Assembly (NCBI GenBank): GCA_964458415.1
Contig: CAYWIT010000005.1
Location: forward strand, 62,001-126,000
DNA from: CAYWIT01 sp964458415
GTDB taxonomy: Bacteria > Pseudomonadota > Alphaproteobacteria > Micavibrionales > UBA2020
DNA: 64,000 nucleotides
Direction: 5' to 3'
A model generated the notes under the pieces. It saw only the letters and a list, made by a program, of their open reading frames with translations. It was not told the DNA's origin and did not search any database. A program made the position numbers and the translations under genes. The number at the start of each line of letters is the position of its first letter. Position 1 is the stretch's first letter. Below are positions 26,174 through 34,670 of this stretch, one piece after another.

Positions 26174-27136
26174 ATGTCACGCAAAAAAATCGCGCTCGTC
26201 GGGGCTGGGCAAATCGGTGGTACACTGGCGCTTCTGGCCGGAATGAAACAGCTGGGGGACGTCATGCTGATTGACGTGGCCGAGGGTGTGCCGCAGGGGA
26301 AGGCGCTGGATATCGCGCAGGCGGCGCCGGTCGAGGGGTTTGACGCGGTTTACGCCGGCAGCAATGATTATGCCGCTTTGGCAGGCTCGGATGTGGTGAT
26401 CGTCACCGCAGGCGTTCCGCGCAAGCCGGGCATGAGCCGCGACGATCTGATTGGCATCAACACGGGCGTGACCCGCACGGTTGGCGAGAATATCAAGAAA
26501 TATGCGCCGAATGCTTTTGTGATTGTCGTGACCAACCCGCTCGATGTCATGGTGGGCGTGATGCAGGAAGTAACGGGATTCAAGCCGAACATGGTGGTCG
26601 GGATGGCGGGCGTTCTGGATAGCGCGCGTTTCCGTCATTTCCTTGCGGACGAGTTCAAGGTTTCGGTCGAAGATGTTTCGGCTTTTGTGCTGGGCGGGCA
26701 TGGCGACACGATGGTGCCGCTGGTGCGCTATTCCACAGTGGCGGGGATTCCCTTGCCGGATATGGTCAAGATGGGCTGGACCACGCAGGACAAGCTTGAC
26801 AAGATCGTCCAGCGCACGCGCGATGGCGGGGCTGAAATCGTGGCCCTGCTGAAAACGGGCTCGGCGTTTTATGCGCCGGCGTCTTCCGCGATTGCCATGG
26901 CGGAGAGCTATCTGCGCGACAAACGGCGGGTGCTGCCCTGTGCGGCTTACCTGAACGGCGAATACGGCGTGAAGGGGCTTTATATTGGCGTGCCGGTGGT
27001 CATCGGCGCGAACGGCGTTGAAAAAGTCATTGAGGTCCAGCTGAGCGCGGAAGAAAAAACCATGTTCGACAAGTCGGTCACGGCGGTACAAACGCTGAAC
27101 GATGTGGCGAAAAACCTCAAGACGGCGGCGGCATAA
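26174..27136 (+). CDS. mdh: Malate dehydrogenase
   Basis: NAD-dependent oxidation of malate to oxaloacetate in the TCA cycle. 320 aa, LDH-like (type 3) MDH usual in alphaproteobacteria. VGAGQIGGTLAL binds NAD; SRDDLIGINTGV, VVTNPLDVM, VLDSARFRHFLA and the catalytic His in GGHGDTMVPL are all present. AAGGAAAA lies before the ATG. First gene of the cluster mdh-sucC-sucD-sucA-sucB. Confidence 0.97.
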   Translation: MSRKKIALVGAGQIGGTLALLAGMKQLGDVMLIDVAEGVPQGKALDIAQAAPVEGFDAVYAGSNDYAALAGSDVVIVTAGVPRKPGMSRDDLIGINTGVTRTVGENIKKYAPNAFVIVVTNPLDVMVGVMQEVTGFKPNMVVGMAGVLDSARFRHFLADEFKVSVEDVSAFVLGGHGDTMVPLVRYSTVAGIPLPDMVKMGWTTQDKLDKIVQRTRDGGAEIVALLKTGSAFYAPASSAIAMAESYLRDKRRVLPCAAYLNGEYGVKGLYIGVPVVIGANGVEKVIEVQLSAEEKTMFDKSVTAVQTLNDVAKNLKTAAA

Positions 27137-27156
27137 CAATAAAGGGTGTGTAGACA

Positions 27157-28329
27157 ATGAATATCCATGAGTATCAGGCCAAGGAACTGTTGAAAGCGCG
27201 GGGCATTCCGGTGCTGAAGGGCGGTGTCGCCTATACGGCGGAAGAGGCGGTCGAGGTGGCGAAGCTGTTGCCGGGGCCCGTTTACGTCGTCAAGGCGCAG
27301 ATCCATGCGGGCGGGCGCGGCAAGGGCGGCGGCGTCAAGGTCGTCAAATCGATTGACGAGGTCAAGGAAGCCGCGAAAAAAATGATGGGTATTCAGCTGG
27401 TCAAGCACCAGACGGGGCCGCAGGGGCAGGAAGTCCGGCGGATTTACGTCGAGGAAGGCTGTGATATCGGGCGCGAGCTCTATCTTGGCATGCTGATCGA
27501 CCGGTCCTCGTCCTGCGTGACGATCATGGCTTCGACCGAGGGTGGTGTGGAGATCGAGGAAGTCGCGGAAAAGCATCCGGAAAAGATTCTCAAGGTTGTG
27601 GTGGATCCCGCTGTCGGTTTTCAGGCTTTTCAGGGCCGCCAGATCGCTTTCGGTCTTGGGTTGGAAGGCAAGCAGATCAACAAATGCGTCGAGCTTCTTG
27701 GCAACATGTACAGGGCCTTTATCGACCTTGATGCCTCGATTGTCGAGATCAATCCGCTGGTGGTGACAAAAGGCGGGGATGTTCTGCCGCTTGATGCCAA
27801 GATGAATTTCGACGACAATGCGCTGTTTCGCCAGAAAGAAGTCGAGCAGCTGCGCGATGTGGCGGAAGAGGATCCGGCCGAGCGGCGGGCCAAAGATCAT
27901 GAACTGAGCTACGTCAAGCTGACGGGGAATATCGGTTGCATGGTCAATGGCGCGGGTCTGGCCATGGCAACGATGGATATTATCAAGCTCTATGGCGGCG
28001 AACCGGCCAACTTCCTCGATGTCGGCGGCGGCGCCACCAAGGAGCGCGTGGCCGAAGCTTTCCGCATCATTCTGTCGGATCCGAATGTCGAAGGCATTCT
28101 GGTCAATATTTTTGGCGGGATCATGCGCTGTGACGTGATTGCCGAGGGGGTCATTACGGCGGCGCGCGAGCTGGGGCTGACCATGCCGCTGGTCGTGCGG
28201 CTGGAAGGCACCAACGTTGACAAGGGCAAGAAGCTGCTGAAAGAGTCGGGGCTGAATATCATCGCGGCGGACAATCTCGCCGATGCGGCGCAAAAGGTCG
28301 TCAACACTGTCAAGGCGGAGGCTGCGTAA
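27157..28329 (+). CDS. sucC: Succinyl-CoA synthetase beta subunit
   Basis: ATP-grasp subunit that holds the nucleotide and succinate sites. 390 aa. NIHEYQAKELLKARGIPV at the N-terminus, KAQIHAGGRGKGGGVK, IVEINPLVVT, and GGGATKERVAEAFRII. It starts 20 bp after mdh with AGGGTGTG as ribosome-binding site; sucD follows after 4 nt. Confidence 0.97.
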   Translation: MNIHEYQAKELLKARGIPVLKGGVAYTAEEAVEVAKLLPGPVYVVKAQIHAGGRGKGGGVKVVKSIDEVKEAAKKMMGIQLVKHQTGPQGQEVRRIYVEEGCDIGRELYLGMLIDRSSSCVTIMASTEGGVEIEEVAEKHPEKILKVVVDPAVGFQAFQGRQIAFGLGLEGKQINKCVELLGNMYRAFIDLDASIVEINPLVVTKGGDVLPLDAKMNFDDNALFRQKEVEQLRDVAEEDPAERRAKDHELSYVKLTGNIGCMVNGAGLAMATMDIIKLYGGEPANFLDVGGGATKERVAEAFRIILSDPNVEGILVNIFGGIMRCDVIAEGVITAARELGLTMPLVVRLEGTNVDKGKKLLKESGLNIIAADNLADAAQKVVNTVKAEAA

Positions 28330-28333
28330 AAAT

Positions 28334-29212
28334 ATGGCTGTACTTATTAACAAGGATACAAAGGTTATCTGTCAGGGTTTTACCGGCGCGCAAGGTACGT
28401 TCCACTCGGAACAGGCTGTCGGTTACGGCACGAAAATGGTCGGGGGCGTGACGCCGGGCAAAGGGGGCACGAAGCACCTGAATCTGCCGGTGTTCAACAC
28501 CGTCAAGGACGCTGTGGATGAAACGGGCGCGGATGCGTCCGTTATTTATGTGCCGCCGCCGTTCGCGGCCGATGCCATTCTGGAAGCGGTCGATGCTGAA
28601 ATCGCGCTTGTGATCTGCATTACCGAAGGCATTCCGGTGCTCGACATGGTCAAGGTCAAGCGCAAGCTGCAAGGTTCGAAAACCCGCCTGATCGGGCCGA
28701 ACTGCCCCGGCGTCATCACGCCCGGCGAGTGCAAGATCGGCATTATGCCCGGTCATATCCACAAGCGCGGCAAGGTTGGTATCGTTTCACGCTCTGGCAC
28801 GCTGACCTATGAAGCCGTGGCGCAGACAACGGCCAACGGTCTGGGCCAGACGACCTGTATCGGCATTGGCGGCGATCCGGTGAACGGCACGAATTTTATC
28901 GATGCGCTCAAGTTGTTCCTTGACGATCCGGAAACCGAGGGGATTCTCATGATCGGAGAAATCGGCGGCACCGGCGAGGAAGATGCTGCCGCATTCATCA
29001 AGGCCAGCAAGAATAAGAAACCGATTGCGGGCTTTATTGCCGGGGTCACGGCTCCGCCAGGCCGCCGCATGGGGCATGCCGGTGCCATTATTGCGGGCGG
29101 CAAAGGCGGCGCGCATGATAAAATTGCGGCGATGAAGGCGGCGGGCATGGTTGTGGCCGACAGTCCTGCCGGACTGGGCGACGCGATCATGAAGGCATTG
29201 AAGGCAGCATAA
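28334..29212 (+). CDS. sucD: Succinyl-CoA synthetase alpha subunit
   Basis: CoA-binding subunit that is phosphorylated on His during the reaction. 292 aa. CQGFTGAQGTFHSEQA at the N-terminus, IGPNCPGVITP, SRSGTLTYEA, and the active His in MGHAGAIIAGGKGG. I use the ATG at 28334, giving MAVLINKDTK, rather than an upstream ATG inside sucC. Confidence 0.97.
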   Translation: MAVLINKDTKVICQGFTGAQGTFHSEQAVGYGTKMVGGVTPGKGGTKHLNLPVFNTVKDAVDETGADASVIYVPPPFAADAILEAVDAEIALVICITEGIPVLDMVKVKRKLQGSKTRLIGPNCPGVITPGECKIGIMPGHIHKRGKVGIVSRSGTLTYEAVAQTTANGLGQTTCIGIGGDPVNGTNFIDALKLFLDDPETEGILMIGEIGGTGEEDAAAFIKASKNKKPIAGFIAGVTAPPGRRMGHAGAIIAGGKGGAHDKIAAMKAAGMVVADSPAGLGDAIMKALKAA

Positions 29213-29229
29213 GGGGATGTAAGGATAAA

Positions 29230-32094
29230 ATGGCACAGCGCAACGCACTGGATTTTCTTTCCGCCGCTAATCCGGACTATATCGCGGATGTCTACGCGAA
29301 ATATTCCCAAAACCCCGCCAGTGTCGATTCCAGCTGGGCCGATTTGTTCGGGGCTCTTGGTGATGACGCCAAATTGCTGGCGGCGGAGCTGAAGGGGGCC
29401 AGTTGGACGCCGGCGCCGGAAAAAATTGCGGCGGTCCTCTCCAGTGCCGCCAATGTCGAAAAACCCGAGAAGAAAGAAGAGCGGGGCGGAAAATCTGCTG
29501 TTGCGGCGGATGCAAAGGCTGCCGCGGTGGATTCCATTCGCGCCTATCTGCTGGTTCGGGCCTATCAGGTGCTGGGGCATTTTCTGGCCGATCTCGATCC
29601 GCTGGGGCTTGCGCCGAAAAAAGAGTATGCCGAACTGGATCCAAAAACTTACGGCTTTACCGAGGCCGACTATGACCGCCCGATTTTTCTGAACGGGTTG
29701 CTTGGCTTTGAAAAAGCGACGCTGCGCCAGATCATCGCGGCGGTACAGGAAACTTATTGCGGGACAATCGGCGTCGAATTCATGCACATTCAGGATCCGG
29801 AGCAAAAGGCCTGGCTGATGGCGCATTTCCGCCAGACGCGGAACCAGACGGTCTATTCCGCGGCGGAAAAAACCGGTTTCCTGAAGCGGCTGACGGCGGC
29901 AGAGGGGTTTGAAACATTTCTGCAGATGAAATATACCGGCACGAAGCGCTTTGGCGCCGAGGGCGGCGAGGCCCTGATTCCGGCGATCGAGGAAGTCATT
30001 TCCCGGGCGGCGCAGCTGGGCCTGAAGGAAGTTGTTCTTGGCATGGCGCATCGGGGCCGCCTGAATGTGCTGACCAACGTCATGGGGAAATCCTTTACCG
30101 CGATGTTTTCCGAATTTCAGGGCACGCCTGCCAAGCCGACCGATGTGCAGGGCTCCGGCGATGTGAAATACCATCTCGGGACATCCTCCGACCGCGATTT
30201 TGACGGGAATGTAGTGCATCTTTCGCTGACCCCGAATCCTTCGCACCTTGAAATTGTCGATCCGGTCGTGGTGGGCAAGGCGCGTGCGAAACAGGCGCAG
30301 CGCGGGGACGAAGACCGGCGTCAGGTTATGGCGTTGCTGATTCATGGCGATGCCGCGCTGGCGGGGCAGGGCATCGTGCCGGAAACGCTGATGATGTCGG
30401 AATTGCCGGGCTATCGGGTCGGCGGAACCGTGCATATTGTGATTAACAACCAGATCGGCTTTACGACGGCGCCGCATTTTTCGCGCTCCGGGCAATATTG
30501 CACGGACGTTGCGAAAATGCTGCAATCGCCGATTTTTCATGTCAATGGCGATGATATCGAGGCGGTTGTCCATGTCTCGCGGCTGGCGGCGGAATTCCGG
30601 CAGGAATTCAGGAAGGATGTTTTTATCGACATCATCTGCTATCGCCGGCACGGACATAATGAATCGGACGAGCCTGCCTTTACCCAGCCGCAGATGTACA
30701 GCGTTATTCGCGACAAGGCGACAACGCGCGCGCTTTACGCGCAAAAACTGGTGGATGAGGGCACGTTGACGCAGGCGGAGACCGACGCCATCAACAGCGA
30801 TTGGCACGCTTATCTGGAGAAGGAGTTTGCCGCCGCGACCAGTTACAAGCCGAATCGCGCCGATATGCTGGAAGGGCAATGGAGCGGGCTCAAGGTTGCC
30901 TCGGGGGACGACCGCCGCGGCACGACGGCGATTTCCGCCACGCTGATGCAAAAGCTGGGCAGGGTTTTGACATCGGTACCGGACGATTTTGATCTGAATA
31001 CGAAAATCGCGCGGCAGATGGACGCCAAGAAGAAAATGTTCGAGACGGGGGAAGGTTTCGATTGGGCGACGGCGGAGGCGCTGGCTTTCGGCGCGCTGGT
31101 TTCCGAGGGGTTCCCTGTCCGCCTCTCAGGGCAGGATTGCGGCCGCGGCACGTTTTCGCACCGACATGCTGTCCTGACGGATCAGGCGAATGAAGGAAAG
31201 TATTTGCCGCTTTGCAACGTCGATGAAAAACAGGCGCGGTTCGAGGTTCACGACAGCCCGCTTTCCGAAGCGGCTGTGCTCGGGTTTGAATACGGGTATT
31301 CCACGGCGGATCCGAAAACTCTGGTGCTGTGGGAAGGGCAGTTCGGCGATTTCGTCAACGGCGCCCAGGTTATTATTGACCAGTTTATTTCTTCGGCGGA
31401 AACAAAGTGGCTGCGCATGTCCGGTCTGGTCATGCTGCTGCCGCACGGGTCCGAAGGGCAGGGACCGGAGCATTCCTCGGCGCGGCCGGAGCGGTTCCTC
31501 CAGCTTTGCGCGGAAGATAATCTGCAGGTGGCAAATTGCTCGACTCCGGCAAACTATTTCCACGCCCTGCGCCGCCAGATGCACCGGGATTTCCGCAAGC
31601 CGCTGATCCTGATGACGCCGAAATCCCTGTTGCGTCATAAACTCTGCATTTCCAGCGCCGCTGATTTCATGGGTAAGGAAAGTTTTCATCGGGTCCTGCC
31701 GGAAACAATCAAGCTTGATAAAGCCGTGAAGCGCGTTGTGCTTTGCAGCGGCAAGGTTTATTACGATTTGTTCGAGGCGCGGGAAAAGGCGGGAATAAAG
31801 AACATCGCCCTGATCCGTCTGGAGCAGCTTTATCCGTTCCCGGAGAAAGTTCTGGCGCAGGAACTGGAAAAATATCCGCAGGCTGAAGTTGTCTGGTGTC
31901 AGGAAGAACCGGAAAATCAGGGGGCGTGGCATTTTGTTGACCGCCGTATCGAGAAGGCCCTGCAGGCGATCAAGCATAAAGCCGGACGTCCGGTTTATGT
32001 CGGCAGGCCTCCTGCGGCGGCTCCCGCGACGGGGTCGCTCAAGGCGCATAACAAGGAACAGGAAACGCTCGTAAATGTGGCGTTGAGCGTATAA
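29230..32094 (+). CDS. sucA: 2-oxoglutarate dehydrogenase E1 component
   Basis: Thiamine-diphosphate decarboxylase of the 2-oxoglutarate dehydrogenase complex. 954 aa. N-terminal E2-binding segment (YIADVYAKYSQNPASVDSSW), MAHRGRLNVLTNV, a ThDP-binding GDAALAGQGIV region, RRHGHNESDEPAFTQP, GTFSHRHAVL, and the C-terminal transketolase-like half with LPHGSEGQGPEHSSAR. Preceded by AAGGGGATGTAAGGATAAA. It lies between sucD and sucB in one unit. Confidence 0.97.
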   Translation: MAQRNALDFLSAANPDYIADVYAKYSQNPASVDSSWADLFGALGDDAKLLAAELKGASWTPAPEKIAAVLSSAANVEKPEKKEERGGKSAVAADAKAAAVDSIRAYLLVRAYQVLGHFLADLDPLGLAPKKEYAELDPKTYGFTEADYDRPIFLNGLLGFEKATLRQIIAAVQETYCGTIGVEFMHIQDPEQKAWLMAHFRQTRNQTVYSAAEKTGFLKRLTAAEGFETFLQMKYTGTKRFGAEGGEALIPAIEEVISRAAQLGLKEVVLGMAHRGRLNVLTNVMGKSFTAMFSEFQGTPAKPTDVQGSGDVKYHLGTSSDRDFDGNVVHLSLTPNPSHLEIVDPVVVGKARAKQAQRGDEDRRQVMALLIHGDAALAGQGIVPETLMMSELPGYRVGGTVHIVINNQIGFTTAPHFSRSGQYCTDVAKMLQSPIFHVNGDDIEAVVHVSRLAAEFRQEFRKDVFIDIICYRRHGHNESDEPAFTQPQMYSVIRDKATTRALYAQKLVDEGTLTQAETDAINSDWHAYLEKEFAAATSYKPNRADMLEGQWSGLKVASGDDRRGTTAISATLMQKLGRVLTSVPDDFDLNTKIARQMDAKKKMFETGEGFDWATAEALAFGALVSEGFPVRLSGQDCGRGTFSHRHAVLTDQANEGKYLPLCNVDEKQARFEVHDSPLSEAAVLGFEYGYSTADPKTLVLWEGQFGDFVNGAQVIIDQFISSAETKWLRMSGLVMLLPHGSEGQGPEHSSARPERFLQLCAEDNLQVANCSTPANYFHALRRQMHRDFRKPLILMTPKSLLRHKLCISSAADFMGKESFHRVLPETIKLDKAVKRVVLCSGKVYYDLFEAREKAGIKNIALIRLEQLYPFPEKVLAQELEKYPQAEVVWCQEEPENQGAWHFVDRRIEKALQAIKHKAGRPVYVGRPPAAAPATGSLKAHNKEQETLVNVALSV

Positions 32095-32119
32095 CAGATA
32101 TCAAAGGAAGGGTAAAATC

Positions 32120-33388
32120 ATGGCTGTTGAAATCGTCGTTCCCGCGCTGGGGGAATCGGTCAAGGAAGCGACTGTTGCAAAATGGTTTAAAAAGGTAGGC
32201 GAAGCCGTCGATATGGACGAGCCTCTGGTCGAACTTGAAACGGACAAGGTGACGGTCGAGGTCAATGCCTCTGCTGCCGGTGTGCTGAAGGAGATCAAGG
32301 TTGAAAGCGGCGCCAATGTTTCTGTGGGCGCGATACTTGGCTCAATCGGCGAGGGTGTCGGCGCGGCATCGGCGCCAAAACAGTCAGGCGCGGCATCGGC
32401 GCCAAAACAGTCAGGCGCGGCATCGGCGCCAAAACAATCCAGCGCGGCAAAAGCCGCGACAGCGCCTATTGCCGCCAAGGCCGCTGCCAAACCGGCCAGC
32501 AATGATACGCAGCTTTCCCCCGCTGTTAAAAAGATGGTGGCGGAAAGCAAGCTGGATCCAGCCGCGATTTCGGGAACGGGCAAGGACGGACGCCTGACCA
32601 AAGGCGATGTGCTGGAAGCTTTAAATGCCCCCGGATCTGCCCCCGTCGCGAAAGCGCCGGCGCAGCCCTCAGGACCGCGCGTGCAGGCGGAGCGCGAGGA
32701 ACGCGTGAAGATGACGCGCTTGCGCCAGCGGATTGCCGAGCGTCTCAAGGAAGCGCAAAACACCGCCGCCATGCTGACGACCTTCAATGAAGTCGATATG
32801 AGTCATGTGATGGCTCTGCGCGCTCAGTACAAGGACGGGTTTGAAAAGAAACACGGCGTCAAGCTGGGCTTCATGTCGTTCTTCGTCAAGGCGGCGGTTC
32901 AGGCGCTCAAGGATTTTCCGGCGGTGAATGCCGAAATTGACGGCACGGACATCGTTTACAAAAACTATTACGATATCGGCGTGGCGGTTTCGACTCCGAC
33001 GGGGCTGGTGGTGCCGGTCGTGCGCGATGCCGATGTCAAAAGCTTTGCCGGGATCGAAAAGGAAATCGGTGATCTGGGGCTGCGCGCCCGCGATGGAAAG
33101 CTGGGGCTGGAGGAGCTTTCCGGCGGCACCTTTACCGTTACCAACGGCGGCGTCTTCGGCTCGATGCTTTCGACGCCGATCATCAATCCGCCGCAATCGG
33201 CCATTCTGGGGATGCATGCGACCAAGGAACGTCCTGTCGTCGTGAACGGCCAGATTGTGATCCGGCCGATGATGTATCTGGCCTTGTCCTATGATCACCG
33301 CATTGTTGACGGCAAGGAAGCGGTGTCTTTCCTTGTCCGCATCAAGGACGCGATCGAGGACCCGCAACGCCTGCTGCTGGATGTGTGA
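32120..33388 (+). CDS. sucB: Dihydrolipoyllysine succinyltransferase (E2)
   Basis: Core of the 2-oxoglutarate dehydrogenase complex. 422 aa. Lipoyl domain at the N-terminus with the lipoylated Lys in ELETDKVTVEV, an Ala/Pro/Lys/Ser linker, the peripheral-subunit-binding domain (LSPAVKKMVAESKLDPAAISGTGKDGRLTK, given as separate motifs VKKMVAE and GTGKDGRL), and the catalytic domain ending in SYDHRIVDGKEAVSF. The first linker contains a 27-bp tandem repeat. lpd, the E3, lies 1.3 kb downstream after an opposite-strand gene. Confidence 0.97.
   Translation: MAVEIVVPALGESVKEATVAKWFKKVGEAVDMDEPLVELETDKVTVEVNASAAGVLKEIKVESGANVSVGAILGSIGEGVGAASAPKQSGAASAPKQSGAASAPKQSSAAKAATAPIAAKAAAKPASNDTQLSPAVKKMVAESKLDPAAISGTGKDGRLTKGDVLEALNAPGSAPVAKAPAQPSGPRVQAEREERVKMTRLRQRIAERLKEAQNTAAMLTTFNEVDMSHVMALRAQYKDGFEKKHGVKLGFMSFFVKAAVQALKDFPAVNAEIDGTDIVYKNYYDIGVAVSTPTGLVVPVVRDADVKSFAGIEKEIGDLGLRARDGKLGLEELSGGTFTVTNGGVFGSMLSTPIINPPQSAILGMHATKERPVVVNGQIVIRPMMYLALSYDHRIVDGKEAVSFLVRIKDAIEDPQRLLLDV
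32360..32440 (+). repeat. 27-bp tandem repeat, three copies, in the sucB linker
   Basis: Units at 32360-32386, 32387-32413 and 32414-32440. The first two are identical and the third differs only near its end. Each encodes GAASAPKQS, extending the flexible linker after the lipoyl domain. Near identity at DNA level suggests recent expansion and possible length variation between strains. Confidence 0.9.
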
Positions 33389-33413
33389 GCAGACAAGTCG
33401 GGATTGCCTGATG

Positions 33414-34373
33414 CTATAGTTTCAACTGGCCCTGTTGTGGCTTGGGGGCGTCCGGTTCTTCCAGCGGCGTGAACTGGTGCGCGCCGATAACCTTCCAGTG
33501 CAGGTCGAGAAAAACGACGGGCGTCACATCATTTTGCAGTTTACGTTCGGCGCTGGCGGCATCGCGGGCCAGCAGTTTCGGCGTGGCGACCAGCCAGACG
33601 TTTTCTCCCCGCAGGGTTTGCTGGAACGCGGGTGCGGCGTCTGCGCGTTGCAGCAAGACAAGACGTTTGCCGCCCTGCTTCCAGAACGTCACCGGTGTGC
33701 CGCGTAAAATCGCCGCTTCCTTGTCGCGTGTATTGCCGGTGGCGCGAAACTGGATCAGACGCGGGAAATCTTCGGCCTCTGGTTTTGTTTCGTTGCTCAG
33801 CAATGTTTTTTGCATCTGTTTGAGCAGGGCTTCGTATTTGTCTTTGCTATCCACAATAAAATTGTCGATTGGCCGGGCGCGCCCTTTGTAATTGACAAAA
33901 GTATTGCCCAAGCCTTTCTGCCCGCCTTTTTCTGCGATGGCATCACGGTAATCCAGAATGTCTTCCACGCTTTTGCAGGAAACGGTGATATAGTCGCCCC
34001 GAACATCATAGGTGCTGCGCTGGCCGATGGTGTCCTGTTTCAGCGTGGCGGCATTGAAGGTCTCGCTGAGGCTCATGTTGAGGTTAAGCACGACGGCCTT
34101 GCCTTCCTTTAAAGCCTGCTCAATGCTCTTCTTTTGTTTGGCCTTGATGGCAAGGGCTTCATGGGCGTTGCAGTCCCGGGCATGGTCTCTGACATGTTTG
34201 GAAACGAAACAGGCGCTCTTCAGGGTCTGGCTGCCATGGGTGAGGGCTTCCTTGCGGAAATTCATTTCGGCGGTGCAGGACGGATCGGCGCACAGCAGGG
34301 CTTCGCCGTGTGCGGCTTTTTTGTATTGATGGGCCAGAACGATTTGGCCGTCTTGCAGGCGGGCTTTTTTCAT
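33414..34373 (-). CDS. Unknown protein with Cys/His cluster
   Basis: 319 aa from the ATG at 34373, chosen for its GAGGA ribosome-binding site; ATGs at 34397 and 34421 are alternatives. The N-terminus has C28, C33, C55, H60, H64 and C68, which could bind zinc; it vaguely recalls the N-terminal zinc ribbon of CoiA-like proteins, but this is weak. The rest is mixed alpha/beta with no known motif; the tail is Pro/Gln-rich. No signal peptide. It is inserted, on the opposite strand, between sucB and lpd. Confidence 0.65.
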   Translation of the reverse strand: MKKARLQDGQIVLAHQYKKAAHGEALLCADPSCTAEMNFRKEALTHGSQTLKSACFVSKHVRDHARDCNAHEALAIKAKQKKSIEQALKEGKAVVLNLNMSLSETFNAATLKQDTIGQRSTYDVRGDYITVSCKSVEDILDYRDAIAEKGGQKGLGNTFVNYKGRARPIDNFIVDSKDKYEALLKQMQKTLLSNETKPEAEDFPRLIQFRATGNTRDKEAAILRGTPVTFWKQGGKRLVLLQRADAAPAFQQTLRGENVWLVATPKLLARDAASAERKLQNDVTPVVFLDLHWKVIGAHQFTPLEEPDAPKPQQGQLKL

Positions 34374-34424
34374 GAAATCCTCAAATTTCTTTAACATAAT
34401 GATTTTATCATGAAAAGGCAATGT

Positions 34425-34518
34425 AAAAAAGAAGGGGCTGGTGTTACGGACCAGCCCCTTTGTGTTTCACCCTCTAACAGTGAAACGCCTTGGCCAAAAA
34501 CAAGGAGTGTTCAGGCCT
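34425..34518 (-). ncRNA. Candidate small RNA of about 94 nt, three hairpins
   Basis: Minus-strand region with its own promoter and terminator and no ORF. Downstream of the predicted start come three successive hairpins: CCTTG/CAAGG, then GTTTCAC/GTGAAAC (34486-34480 and 34470-34464) with a 9-nt loop, then an 11-bp stem (34460-34450 with 34442-34432), followed by CTTTTTT (34431-34425). An unpaired ACTCCTT lies near the 5' side and could pair with ribosome-binding sites. It might instead be the leader of the gene at 33414-34373 with a premature terminator. No family was recognised. Confidence 0.55.
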
Positions 34519-34524
34519 GCATCC

Positions 34525-34553
34525 TTATTAACAATGATTCGCAGCTGTGTCAA
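34525..34553 (-). promoter_or_regulatory. Promoter of the small RNA candidate
   Basis: Minus strand: perfect -35 TTGACA (34553-34548), 17-nt spacer, -10 TAATAA (34530-34525). Expected start near 34518. Confidence 0.6.
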
Positions 34554-34670
34554 ATTTCTATGTAAAATCAAGGTGGTATTTTTGATGATCCTTCATCGCC
34601 TCAATTCTGATTGACTCGATATTTCAGGGGCTTTGCAGTAAACTTGCCACAGAAAAAAAGAGGAAAAAAT

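Noticed and set aside
28807..30951. A 714-codon open frame antisense to sucD and sucA
   Set aside because: It spans two real plus-strand genes and their junction; composition is typical of a reverse frame.
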